Of a stretch of 23,234 nt of DNA, positions 14,280 through 22,033 are shown one piece after another (the first letter of the stretch is position 1; every line of letters starts with the position of its first letter). The position numbers and the translations under genes were made by a program. Source of the stretch: DATGLE01 sp035294325 (GTDB taxonomy: Bacteria > Chloroflexota > Ktedonobacteria > Ktedonobacterales > Ktedonobacteraceae); NCBI GenBank assembly GCA_035294325.1, contig DATGLE010000163.1, forward strand, positions 1 to 23,234, written 5' to 3'. The notes under the pieces are model-generated. The model did not search any database, was not told the origin of the DNA, and saw only the letters and a list, made by a program, of their open reading frames with translations.

Positions 14280-15898
14280 TGTATGAAGAATATGGCGCAG
14301 TCGTGAATAGTAGCAAGGTAACACAGATAGTTAGCAAAGATAGCAATAGCACGGGCACCCTTGAAAGTCTGGGGGGAGCCACAGGCCCGATTACGAAAGC
14401 GGTCTCAAAGAGGCGTTCGCACCGTCGCCTCTGGCGTATCTTCGAGTGCGTGGCGATGGTCCTTTTAGATGCCAGCCTGGTCGCTTTGTCCTTTCAACTG
14501 GCTTATGAATTTCGCCTCTACCTGATAACGCAGCGTGGCTTTATTACTCATGCTCTGACTCTTGTGCGCAATAATATTCTTGAAAACGATCCGACCCATA
14601 CCGGTTATCTGGCCCCGCTCTCGCAGTTTCAAACGCTGGAGATCGTCGTGGTGGTCTGCCTGGTCGGCATTTTTGCTGTACGCGGACTATATGCTATGCG
14701 TCTCTCGGGAACCTGGTTTCGCCAGGCGTGGAATATCATCGGCTCCTCGACGATGGGTCTGGGCTTCCTGATTGCTTACTACTTCCTTTTTCAGCCGCCT
14801 TCAAGTTCGCGCTTGCTCGTCCCGCTGGTGTGGGCTATCGTAATCATCGTGCTCTGTACGGCGCGTCTATTCGTCTCGGGGCTTATGAGCATGCTGCACA
14901 GGATCGGACTGGGCGAGACGCGCCTGCTCGTCGTCGGTTCGGGGCGGCTGGGCAAGATGATTATGCAGCATATCGCGGCTAATCCGGGTTTGGGCTACTC
15001 TATCGTCGGCTTTCTCCATGATATGAACGATCCGCCTGGCGATTTCGGGCGCTTCAAGATGCTGGGTACGCTCCAGGATATCGGCATGGTGATCCGGTCC
15101 ATGCAGATCGATGAGGTCATCATTGCGCTGCCCTCGCATATGCACCAGCACGCGATCAGAAGCGTCAAGATGTGCGAGCGCCTGGGCACCTCTTTCAAGC
15201 TCATTCCCGATCTCTATGAGTTGAGCCTGTCGCGTATCGATATGGAGGCGATTGAGGGCATCCCGTTGATCGGTATCAAGCAGGTCTCACTCAACGGTCT
15301 CCAGCAGTTCGTGACGCGCATGGTTGATATTACGCTCTCGGTCATCGTGCTCGTCGCTGGCATCCCGCTGTGGATCTGTATCGCGCTCGCCATCCTCCTG
15401 ACTTCGCACGGGCCGGTCATCTACAAACAGACACGTATCGGCCTGGGCGGCCAACCTTTCGAGACGTACAAGTTCCGCTCCATGTATCAGGACGCGGACC
15501 AGCGCCTCGCTCTGCTGCTGGCCCGCAATGAGGCCCAGGGGCCGCTCTTCAAGATCAGGGATGATCCGCGCGTGACGCCCGTGGGCAGGTTCTTGCGCCG
15601 CACGAGCCTCGATGAAGTGCCCCAGCTTATCAACGTGATCAAAGGCGAGATGAGTCTGGTAGGGCCGCGCCCGCCGCTGCCGCGCGAGGTGGCACAGTAT
15701 GAAGATTGGCAGAAGGGACGCCTGGCAATCAAGCCCGGCATGACTGGCTTATGGCAGGTGCGGGGCCGCAGCAATCTCAGTTTCGATGAGGGCGTGCTGA
15801 TGGATCTCTACTATATTGAAAACTGGTCCCTGCGCCTCTACTTCCAGATCCTCCTGCGCACCATCCCGGCGGTTCTGCTGAGTCGAGGAGCTTATTAA
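14279..15898 (+). CDS. Undecaprenyl-phosphate sugar-1-phosphate transferase (initiating exopolysaccharide enzyme)
   Basis: The 539-residue polyisoprenyl-phosphate hexose-1-phosphate transferase (WcaJ/WbaP type) starts the repeat unit by moving sugar-1-phosphate onto undecaprenyl phosphate. The N-terminal part has about five membrane helices (roughly 55-200). A Rossmann-like CoA/NAD-binding domain follows, with LLVVGSGRLG (216-225). A reentrant helix lies at about 350-373, and the catalytic domain shows KFRSM (398-402), TSLDEVPQ with the D445-E446 pair, SLVGPRPPLPRE (459-470) and PGMTGLWQVRGRS. The GTG start overlaps the previous stop (TAGTG), implying translational coupling, since no ribosome binding site is seen. 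A second GTG eight codons on is an alternative. The sugar substrate (Glc, Gal or similar) is not readable. Confidence 0.93.
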   Translation: MYEEYGAVVNSSKVTQIVSKDSNSTGTLESLGGATGPITKAVSKRRSHRRLWRIFECVAMVLLDASLVALSFQLAYEFRLYLITQRGFITHALTLVRNNILENDPTHTGYLAPLSQFQTLEIVVVVCLVGIFAVRGLYAMRLSGTWFRQAWNIIGSSTMGLGFLIAYYFLFQPPSSSRLLVPLVWAIVIIVLCTARLFVSGLMSMLHRIGLGETRLLVVGSGRLGKMIMQHIAANPGLGYSIVGFLHDMNDPPGDFGRFKMLGTLQDIGMVIRSMQIDEVIIALPSHMHQHAIRSVKMCERLGTSFKLIPDLYELSLSRIDMEAIEGIPLIGIKQVSLNGLQQFVTRMVDITLSVIVLVAGIPLWICIALAILLTSHGPVIYKQTRIGLGGQPFETYKFRSMYQDADQRLALLLARNEAQGPLFKIRDDPRVTPVGRFLRRTSLDEVPQLINVIKGEMSLVGPRPPLPREVAQYEDWQKGRLAIKPGMTGLWQVRGRSNLSFDEGVLMDLYYIENWSLRLYFQILLRTIPAVLLSRGAY

Positions 15899-15902
15899 AG
15901 CT

Positions 15903-17039
15903 ATGAAGGTCGCGATTGTTCACGATTACCTTAACCAGATGGGGGGAGCGGAGCGGGTCGTACTTGCGTTTCACGAGATCTTTCCCGAGGCCCCTGTTTA
16001 CACCTCGATCTACGACCCGGCCCGCGTCGATGCGGCTTTCCAGCGCATGGATATCCGCACGTCGTTTATGCAAAAGCTGCCGCTGGTGACGAAACATCAC
16101 CAGCCATATTTGCCTTTCTATCCTTTCGCGATGGAGAAGCTCGACCTGCGCGGCTACGATCTCGTTTTAAGCAGTTCCAGCGCCTTTGGCAAGGGCGTGA
16201 TTACGAAGCCCGAAACGCTGCATATTTGCTATTGCCATACGCCGATGCGCTGGTGCTGGAACTATGAAGAGTATGTCGAGCGCGAGCAACTGGGCAGGAT
16301 CGCACGCGGCATCCTGCCTTTCTTCATCACCGGCCTGCGTGTCTGGGACCAGGCCAGCGCGATGCGCGTCGATCATTTCATCGCCAACTCGCCGGTGGTG
16401 GCCGAGCGCATCAAGAAGTATTACCGGCGCGAGGCCGTGGTGATCCCGCCGCCGGTGGATGTCAGTCGCTTCCCCTTCGATGGGAACGTGGAGCCGGAAG
16501 ATTATTTTCTCGTCGTCAGCCGCCTGATCCCTTACAAGCGCATCGATCTTGCCATCCAGGCTTGCAATCTCCTGCGCCTGCCGCTGGTAATTATCGGCGG
16601 CGGGCGCGACGAGGCGCGGCTCAGAAAGATGGCCGGCCCCACGATCCGTTTCATGGGGCGCCTCTCCGATCAGGAAGTGCTCCACTACTTTACGCATTGT
16701 CGCGCCTTCCTCTTTCCCGGCGAAGAGGATTTTGGCATCACTCCGCTGGAGGCGCAGGCAGCCGGGCGGCCCGTCATCGCCTATGGCGCCGGCGGCGCGC
16801 TGGCCTCGATCATCGATGGCATCACCGGGGCCTTCTTCCGCGAGCAAACAGTGGAGAGCCTGGCCGCTGTGCTGGCCGAGTTTAATGAGCGTATGTATAA
16901 TCCATATGTGATTCATAACCATGCACTGGAGTTTGATACGCCGCGTTTCCGGCGCCGGATTTTGCAGTTTGTTGAAGCGAAATTAAATGGAGAAAAGTCG
17001 ATGGCGACGCGTACCCCAACCGATGATCTGGTACGCTGA
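15903..17039 (+). CDS. GT4-family glycosyltransferase
   Basis: The 378-residue GT-B glycosyltransferase starts with MKVAIVHDYLNQMGGAERV, a typical donor/acceptor-binding beginning of capsule mannosyltransferase-like enzymes. The C-terminal half has VVSRLIPYKRIDLAI, GRLSDQEVLHYF and the E-x7-E motif EDFGITPLE (E275, E283), followed by AQAAGRPVIAYGAGGA. CHTPMRWCW (about 112-120) is characteristic of this subfamily. The ATG lies four bases after the previous stop, with GAGGAG inside the end of that gene, so the two are co-transcribed. It should add a later sugar of the repeat unit. It is not close in sequence to the first GT4 of the cluster. Confidence 0.92.
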   Translation: MKVAIVHDYLNQMGGAERVVLAFHEIFPEAPVYTSIYDPARVDAAFQRMDIRTSFMQKLPLVTKHHQPYLPFYPFAMEKLDLRGYDLVLSSSSAFGKGVITKPETLHICYCHTPMRWCWNYEEYVEREQLGRIARGILPFFITGLRVWDQASAMRVDHFIANSPVVAERIKKYYRREAVVIPPPVDVSRFPFDGNVEPEDYFLVVSRLIPYKRIDLAIQACNLLRLPLVIIGGGRDEARLRKMAGPTIRFMGRLSDQEVLHYFTHCRAFLFPGEEDFGITPLEAQAAGRPVIAYGAGGALASIIDGITGAFFREQTVESLAAVLAEFNERMYNPYVIHNHALEFDTPRFRRRILQFVEAKLNGEKSMATRTPTDDLVR

Positions 17040-17069
17040 TATCTGTCACTTAGAGGGAGGGTTCAGGAC

Positions 17070-17903
17070 GTGGAACTACGAACATACTGGTCGATAATCT
17101 GGCGGCGCCTCTGGATTGTAATTCTCATCGTAGGCATAGTCGCGCTTTATGCCGGATACCAGTATTATCACCTGCGCAAAACGCCAGGAGCGTTAAAAGC
17201 ATATCAATCGACCATCACGCTGCGCATCGGACTGGAGGCCACTTCTCATAGCACCGATCAGAGCTACGCCGATTACGTCTCTATTTCGGAGTCGCTGGCC
17301 GACGAACTGGCGACGGGACCGGTATTGACGACGAGCGAGTTCGATACCCAGGTTGTGCAGCAGATCCAGAGCGATCTGGGATCGGGGGTGATTACCAGTC
17401 GCTTCGGACCGAACCCTGACCTGGGCAACTGGCGCAATGCCCCGGCTATAGGCGGCGCGTTGTCCGCCACGGCATCGCACAGCCTGGTAACGATCAACGT
17501 GTTGTGGGGTACGCCGGCGGGGGCCTGGGCCATCGCCAACGCTGTCGGTGAGGTCAGCGAGGCTCACATGGACAATTATCTGGACTATGAGGTGCGCAAT
17601 AATCCATCGGCGCCACCGCAGGCGACGAATACTCACCCCCTGGCGTCGGCAGAGATTATCAGCAATGCAACCGACCCGGCTGAGGCGCCAGGTGTGGCGG
17701 CGAGCAAACCCATATTGCTTGGAGTGCTGGTCCTTGTCGCGCTCATCATCGCTATCGCGCTGGCATTTCTCATCGAGTACCTTGATGATCGGATCCGTAG
17801 TGGCGCCGAGGTCGCACGATTGCTCCAGCTCCCCGTTTATGGAGAAGTGCCGCGCGCTCCATCGCCAGGGAGAGAGAGGTCGAGGCGTTCTTCCGCCGCA
17901 TGA
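17070..17903 (+). CDS. Wzz-like chain-length determinant / polysaccharide co-polymerase
   Basis: The 277-residue membrane protein has two membrane helices (about 15-32 and 214-235) flanking an outer domain of about 180 residues, the fold plan of Wzz/CapA. The N-terminal MELRTYWSIIWRRLWIVIL and C-terminal EYLDDRIRSGAEVARLLQLPVYGEVPR are typical of the family, in which the tail contacts a BY-kinase. It should regulate polymer length or export. GTG is the start, with GGGAGGG about nine bases upstream. The tail ends 42 residues after the second helix in RSRRSSAA. A GA run (17870-17878) just before the end may mark a frameshift. The next gene is the kinase-like partner. Confidence 0.87.
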   Translation: MELRTYWSIIWRRLWIVILIVGIVALYAGYQYYHLRKTPGALKAYQSTITLRIGLEATSHSTDQSYADYVSISESLADELATGPVLTTSEFDTQVVQQIQSDLGSGVITSRFGPNPDLGNWRNAPAIGGALSATASHSLVTINVLWGTPAGAWAIANAVGEVSEAHMDNYLDYEVRNNPSAPPQATNTHPLASAEIISNATDPAEAPGVAASKPILLGVLVLVALIIAIALAFLIEYLDDRIRSGAEVARLLQLPVYGEVPRAPSPGRERSRRSSAA

Positions 17904-17906
17904 ACC

Positions 17907-17994
17907 GGGAATGTCCCCTGCGCAGGCGCGCAATTGATCGCGCCCGGATGCATTTCAGGAGGCGCGAGAGCGCGATAAATCACGGGCCTGCGCA
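17907..17994. repeat. Intergenic hairpin element, copy 1 (before the kinase-like gene)
   Basis: It begins GGGAATGTCCCC right after the Wzz-like stop. It has 9-bp inverted ends TGCGCAGGC (17919-17927) / GCCTGCGCA (17986-17994), and an inner pair TCGCGCC / GGCGCGA. Copy 2 has the same order of parts at 18800-18959. It ends 83 bases before the GTG of the kinase-like gene. Confidence 0.65.
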
Positions 17995-18077
17995 CAGAAA
18001 GGATCACCGATTCTGATTATTAAATACTAATAACTTGCGCCGTTGCCATAGCACGGGTAGAATAGAGGAGATTTCTC

Positions 18078-18764
18078 GTGAGTATCTCGTCAGAGGAGCA
18101 CGTAGCACTGCTCACCGATTACGATGCTAACTCTGCCTATTGCAGAGCTTACTATACGTTGTACGCGAATATCCAGTTTAGCTGGGATTGCGACAGGACT
18201 CCTCGGCACTCCTTGCTATTTGCAACGCCCGCGGCCTTCCCAGGCTATGCGGCGGCCGCTGCCAATGTGGCTATCGCCGCGGCGCAGAATGGTATGCCAA
18301 CCATCCTGGTCGATGCGAATCTGCAAGCGCCGGGCCTGCAACAACGCTTTGGCGTGGGTGAGAGCAAAGGACTGAGCAATCTACTCAGGGGGGAAACGAT
18401 TACGCCCGAGGCGCTGCCGGCGCTGCTGGTCAAGACGTTCGTTCCTGACCTGTCCCTGCTCTGCGCCGGGACCGTCGATCTCCAGCCGCAGGAGGCCAGC
18501 CGCCTGCTCACTGCGAAGCTGAAAGGTATCCTTGATAATCTGCATCGCTGCCTGGCCCAGACGGGGGATAAGGCGAGTCTGGTGATCTTTAACGCGCCGC
18601 CGGTGCTCGCGGGCACCGATGCATCGCTGATCGCCTCGCGGGTGGAGCAGACGTTCCTGCTCGTCGCCGCCGGCGCTACGACACGCACCGATGCACAGCG
18701 GGCGCGGGAGCAATTGGAGCGCGCGCACGCGAAGCTGGCCGGTATCGTGATGCTGGATCTTTGA
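18078..18764 (+). CDS. CpsD/CapB-like BY-kinase homologue with destroyed ATP-binding motifs (pseudokinase)
   Basis: The 228-residue cytosolic protein has the layout of the bacterial tyrosine kinases that pair with Wzz-type proteins. The segment AYYTLYANIQFS (24-35) matches the family's 'RxLRTNIxF'. Where the Walker A (GEGKST) belongs, it reads ATPAAFPGYAAAAANVA (49-65), with neither the Lys nor the Ser/Thr. Walker A' is partly kept (TILVDANLQAPGL, D79). Walker B reads VIFNAPPV (169-176), with Asn where Asp is expected. The C-terminal tyrosine cluster is absent. The frame is intact and has a good ribosome binding site (GAGGAG, seven bases before GTG), so it is probably translated and works, if at all, as a scaffold or regulator of the Wzz-like partner rather than as an enzyme. 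Confidence 0.82.
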   Translation: MSISSEEHVALLTDYDANSAYCRAYYTLYANIQFSWDCDRTPRHSLLFATPAAFPGYAAAAANVAIAAAQNGMPTILVDANLQAPGLQQRFGVGESKGLSNLLRGETITPEALPALLVKTFVPDLSLLCAGTVDLQPQEASRLLTAKLKGILDNLHRCLAQTGDKASLVIFNAPPVLAGTDASLIASRVEQTFLLVAAGATTRTDAQRAREQLERAHAKLAGIVMLDL

Positions 18765-18799
18765 TTTACATAGGCATGCGTTAAAACAATTCTTAAGAG

Positions 18800-18959
18800 G
18801 GGAATGTCCCCCATGCGCAGCCGCGCGGTGATGAAGTTTAAAAAATAGCCTGGTATAAAAGTGCCCAATATATACCAGATTTAAAATTTAAACTTCATTA
18901 TCGCGCCATCAATGCCCTTCACAGACTGAAGGAGTGCGGATAATTTGCGTGGCTGCGCA
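18800..18959. repeat. Intergenic hairpin element, copy 2 (after the kinase-like gene)
   Basis: It begins GGGGAATGTCCCCC. It has 9-bp inverted ends TGCGCAGCC (18814-18822) / GGCTGCGCA (18951-18959), extendable to 13 bp with one G-T pair. Inside is a second stem, ATGAAGTTTAAA (18831-18842) / TTTAAACTTCAT (18887-18898), continued by CTGGTATA (18850-18857) / TATACCAG (18871-18878). The element fills the spacer ahead of the next gene, ending 62 bases before its ATG. Confidence 0.7.
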
Positions 18960-19021
18960 CAAAATATCATCCTATCTTATCTTGCGAAGGCGCATTCTTC
19001 TAATGAGGAGAACATCGTACT

Positions 19022-19708
19022 ATGCAGGGACGACCAGGCCAGGGGGGTGAACCCTGGGGCAAACCGTTAGATCGCCGAGGCCCATCGCTCAATGGAACGG
19101 GGAAGTCGCGTGCCATTCCTCAGCGGCCGCCGGGGATGAACCGTGTGGAGCGCCCGCCGGTGACGCCGCGTATAGAGCGCCCTCCAATTAGCACACGCGT
19201 AGCGCGCCCACAGCGCCCGCAGGCTTCGCCGGAGCGCTACCGGCGGCGCGTGCTCATTTTCGGCTGCGTTGTCCTGGCCTTCGCCCTGGTCGCGGCCTTT
19301 GGCGGCTATATCGCCTACAATCTCCTCAAAGGAGCCGCCGCGAGCGCCGGGGCCGCGACAACCGCCCAGGCGTTTCTGAACGATCTCTCCAATCAGAACT
19401 ATACGGGCGCGTACCGCGATCTCGGCCCCACGATTACGCTCCAGGTTTCACCGGAGCAGTTCGCGCAGCAGGCCCAGACCGATGATCGCTGCTATGGCCC
19501 GATCAAGAATTATAGCGAGGTACCCAACAGCGCGACTATCCAGAACAATAGCCAGAGCTACACTTACGCTATTGTGCGCAGCAAGTCCACGCGCTCGTAC
19601 CAGCTTCGCCTCACCTTGCAGCAGGATCCCGAGGCCGGAAACGCCTGGAAGATTATTGATTATGGCGGCGATCTCGGTCCCGGAGGATCTGCGCCCGCCT
19701 GCAAATAA
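19022..19708 (+). CDS. Single-pass membrane protein with basic Pro-rich tail and small outer domain
   Basis: The 228-residue protein has a cytosolic tail (1-75) rich in Arg, Pro and Gly with short repeats (VERPPVTPR, IERPPISTR, VARPQRP), one membrane helix (about 77-99), and an outer domain (about 112-215). The outer domain, AQAFLNDLSNQNYTGAY ... SPEQFAQQAQTDDRC, resembles the C-terminal domain of the FHA protein at 4588-5751. That protein has LTAYCNAIKAGDYNTAY and a single Cys at the matching place. The TPR/STR motifs in the tail could be kinase targets. The ATG start has GAGGAG about 11 bases upstream. It is the last plus-strand gene of the polysaccharide cluster and may be co-transcribed with it, but the role is unknown. 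Confidence 0.75.
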   Translation: MQGRPGQGGEPWGKPLDRRGPSLNGTGKSRAIPQRPPGMNRVERPPVTPRIERPPISTRVARPQRPQASPERYRRRVLIFGCVVLAFALVAAFGGYIAYNLLKGAAASAGAATTAQAFLNDLSNQNYTGAYRDLGPTITLQVSPEQFAQQAQTDDRCYGPIKNYSEVPNSATIQNNSQSYTYAIVRSKSTRSYQLRLTLQQDPEAGNAWKIIDYGGDLGPGGSAPACK

Positions 19709-19735
19709 TGGCCTGCGCACCCGGCGCTCGCCTTT

Positions 19736-19792
19736 TATAGTATGTTATGTGGCAAAATGCGCGAAGAGCATTTTGCCACATAACATACTATA
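19736..19792. repeat. Perfect 25-bp-arm hairpin between convergent genes
   Basis: The arms 19736-19760 and 19768-19792 are perfectly complementary, with loop GCGAAGA. The tail TTGCGCGGCGCAGCCGCGCG begins at 19798, as after the hairpin at 12653. It lies between the convergent ends of the polysaccharide-cluster membrane protein and the acyl-CoA dehydrogenase and could act as a bidirectional transcription block, though there is no T-run. Confidence 0.88.
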
Positions 19793-19822
19793 TACCTTGC
19801 GCGGCGCAGCCGCGCGAATCCC

Positions 19823-21016
19823 TTACGAGAAGGCGTTGATGCCGGTGATGGCCTGGCCGATGATGAGCGTATGCACATCGTCGGTGCCCTCATAGGTGAA
19901 GACCGATTCCAGATTGTTCATGTGGCGGCTGATCGGGTACTCCAGCGTGATGCCGTTAGCGCCGAGGATGGAACGAGCCTCGCGCGCCGTGTTCAGCGCC
20001 TCACGGACGTTGTTGCGCTTCGCAATCGAGATCTGCACCGGGTGCAGCAGGCCCTCGTCTTTCAGCCGCCCGAGCTGCAAGGCAAGCAACTGCGCCTTCA
20101 CGAGTTCGGTGGCGATGATGGCGAGCTTGCGCTGCACGAGCTGGAAGCTGGCGATGGGCCGCTTGAACTGGATGCGCGATTTAGCATACTCCAGTGCGGT
20201 CTCGTAGCAGGCGCGCGCTGCCCCGGTTGCGCCCCAGGCGATGCCGTAGCGCGCTTCGTCCAGGCAGGAGAGCGGGCCGCGCATGCCGCGCACGTTCGGC
20301 AGCATATTATCAGCGGGCACGCGGCAATCCTCAAAGTGCAGTTCCGAGGTCACGGAGGCGCGCAGCGAAAGCTTGCGCTCGATGTTGCTGGTCGTGAAGC
20401 CGGGCGTGCCGCGCTCAACCAGGAAGCCGCGAATGCCGTCCTCGCCGCGCGCCCAGACGACGGCGAGGTCCGCTATGCCACCGTTGGTAATCCACATCTT
20501 CGTGCCGTTCAAAATATATGTATCGCCGTCGCGCCGCGCCGAGGTCTGCATGCCGGCGGCCTCGCTGCCAAAATCAGGCTCCGTCAGGCCGAAGCAGCCG
20601 ATCACTTCGCCGCGCGCCATGCGCGGCAGCCAGCGCTGCTTCTGTTCCTCTGAGCCGAAGGCATAGATCGGGAACATTGCCAGCGATCCCTGTACCGAGA
20701 CGAACGAGCGCAGGCCGCTGTCTCCGGCCTCCAGTTCCTGGCAGGCCAGGCCGTAACAGACGGCGCTCATCCCGGCGCAGCCGTAACCCTCCAGGTGCAT
20801 GCCCAGCAGGCCAAGATCGGCGATCTCGGGGATCAGTTCGCGCGGGAACGTGCCGGCCTCGAAGTGTTCTCCGATGATCGGCAAAACGCGCTCATTCACG
20901 AACTTGCGCACGGTATCGCGCACCATGCGCTCCTCTTCGCTCAAAAGGTGGTCGATGTTATAGAGGTCGGTGGGCGACGGCATCGCTGCCCGCCGCTCGA
21001 TAGTGCTATGCGTCAT
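19823..21016 (-). CDS. gcdH: Acyl-CoA dehydrogenase, glutaryl-CoA dehydrogenase type
   Basis: The 397-residue FAD enzyme most likely oxidises and decarboxylates glutaryl-CoA to crotonyl-CoA in lysine/tryptophan breakdown. Glutaryl-type features are LRSFVSVQGSLAMFPIYAFGSEEQ (with the arginine that binds the glutaryl carboxylate), IGCFGLTEPDFGSEAAGM, IQFKRPIASFQLVQRKLA and the catalytic glutamate (about E376) in TYEGTDDVHTLI followed by GQAITGINAF. I chose the ATG at 21016, which has AAGGAAGAGAG just before it, over a GTG 13 codons upstream. It is convergent with the membrane protein gene, with a long hairpin in between. A closely related acyl-CoA dehydrogenase of other specificity cannot be fully excluded. 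Confidence 0.88.
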   Translation of the reverse strand: MTHSTIERRAAMPSPTDLYNIDHLLSEEERMVRDTVRKFVNERVLPIIGEHFEAGTFPRELIPEIADLGLLGMHLEGYGCAGMSAVCYGLACQELEAGDSGLRSFVSVQGSLAMFPIYAFGSEEQKQRWLPRMARGEVIGCFGLTEPDFGSEAAGMQTSARRDGDTYILNGTKMWITNGGIADLAVVWARGEDGIRGFLVERGTPGFTTSNIERKLSLRASVTSELHFEDCRVPADNMLPNVRGMRGPLSCLDEARYGIAWGATGAARACYETALEYAKSRIQFKRPIASFQLVQRKLAIIATELVKAQLLALQLGRLKDEGLLHPVQISIAKRNNVREALNTAREARSILGANGITLEYPISRHMNNLESVFTYEGTDDVHTLIIGQAITGINAFS

Positions 21017-21079
21017 AGCTCTCTCTTCCTTAATATGTGTTGCTATTGTTGCCACTACGGCGTGGTTTTGATCCCCAAC

Positions 21080-21263
21080 GTAGGGACGCAGCGCCGCCCC
21101 GGGTGTATACCTCGCCTATCTGTCTGCGGCATCTGGTGGCCTCGGGGCGGACTTGCGCCGCAGGAGGCCCGGCGTCCGTTATTGGCGTTGGCGGCGCGGC
21201 GTCCCTACAGCCGCAGGAGGCCCGGCGCCCGTTATTGGCGTTGGCGGCGCGGCGTCCCTACAG
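21080..21263. repeat. GTAGGGACGC-type repeat: two 53-bp tandem units with an inverted partner
   Basis: Two 53-bp direct units (21158-21210 and 21211-21263) differ at one base; each starts CCGCAGGAGGCCCGGCG and ends GGCGTCCCTACAG. The sequence GTAGGGACGCAGCGCCGCC at 21080-21098 is the reverse complement (one mismatch) of the end of each unit, so the element has inverted ends. It fills the 372-base gap between the acyl-CoA dehydrogenase start and the wall hydrolase gene. No gene is seen in it. Confidence 0.85.
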
Positions 21264-21388
21264 CCGCTGCATCTTGTAGTATACCATCAATCAACATCAC
21301 ATTCCCGGCGTTGAAATGAAACACGGCGCCGCCTGACCCGTATTATTGTTGACATCGAAAACCAAATTATTCTAAGGATCGGATATCC

Positions 21389-22033
21389 ATGCTTACGGCA
21401 CTGCACCCACGATCTGTCAAAAAGCGATGGCGCGCCCACCCGTTGCGCAGCCTCGCGCTTACCTGTCTCGGCGTCTCGTTCCTGCTCTGCGCGCTCGGCA
21501 CCTGCGTCCTCGCCTGGCTTGTCGCCACGCTGCCGGCATCGCGCCAGCCCGCGCGGCTGGTCGTGCCATCGTCGGGCAGCTACGAAGTCACCGGCAGGCC
21601 GACCATCAGCGCCGACTTTATTAACCGGGTTCTAGATTACTACCGCTCGCCCGCGAGCGGCAAGGGCCAGGCGCTCTACGACTATGGCGTGCAGTATGGC
21701 ATCGATCCCGCCTACGCGCTCGCCTTTTTCATGCAGGAGAGCACCTTTGGCACGCGGGGCGTCGCCACCATCACGCACTCGCTCGGCAATATTCGCGCCA
21801 CGGCGGGCCACCCGCAATATCACGGCTACCGCGTTTATAGCACCTGGGAGGCGGGCTTTGCCGACTGGTACAGGCTCATCGCGCGCCAGTACGTGGAGAA
21901 CTGGAAGCTCTCTACCGTCGACCAGATCATCCCCATCTACGCGCCAGCCGAAGATAATAACGATGTCGCAACCTATATCAAGATGGTCAAGCTGGCCGTG
22001 GATCGCTGGCGCGCCGGTATCGTCAGCGTATAG
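21389..22033 (+). CDS. Membrane-anchored glucosaminidase-type peptidoglycan hydrolase
   Basis: The 214-residue protein has a basic N-terminus, a membrane helix (about 21-47), a short linker and a lysozyme-like domain (about 73-210). AYALAFFMQESTFGTRG carries the likely catalytic Glu117 (QESTFG). It is followed by SLGNIRATAG and the YSTWEAGFADWYRLIARQYV stretch, as in the glucosaminidase (LytG/FlgJ-like) family. It should cut glycan strands outside the membrane. The ATG start has AAGGATCGG upstream, though the ribosome binding site is weak. The C-terminal codons overlap the end of a convergent small gene by 11 bases. Confidence 0.83.
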   Translation: MLTALHPRSVKKRWRAHPLRSLALTCLGVSFLLCALGTCVLAWLVATLPASRQPARLVVPSSGSYEVTGRPTISADFINRVLDYYRSPASGKGQALYDYGVQYGIDPAYALAFFMQESTFGTRGVATITHSLGNIRATAGHPQYHGYRVYSTWEAGFADWYRLIARQYVENWKLSTVDQIIPIYAPAEDNNDVATYIKMVKLAVDRWRAGIVSV

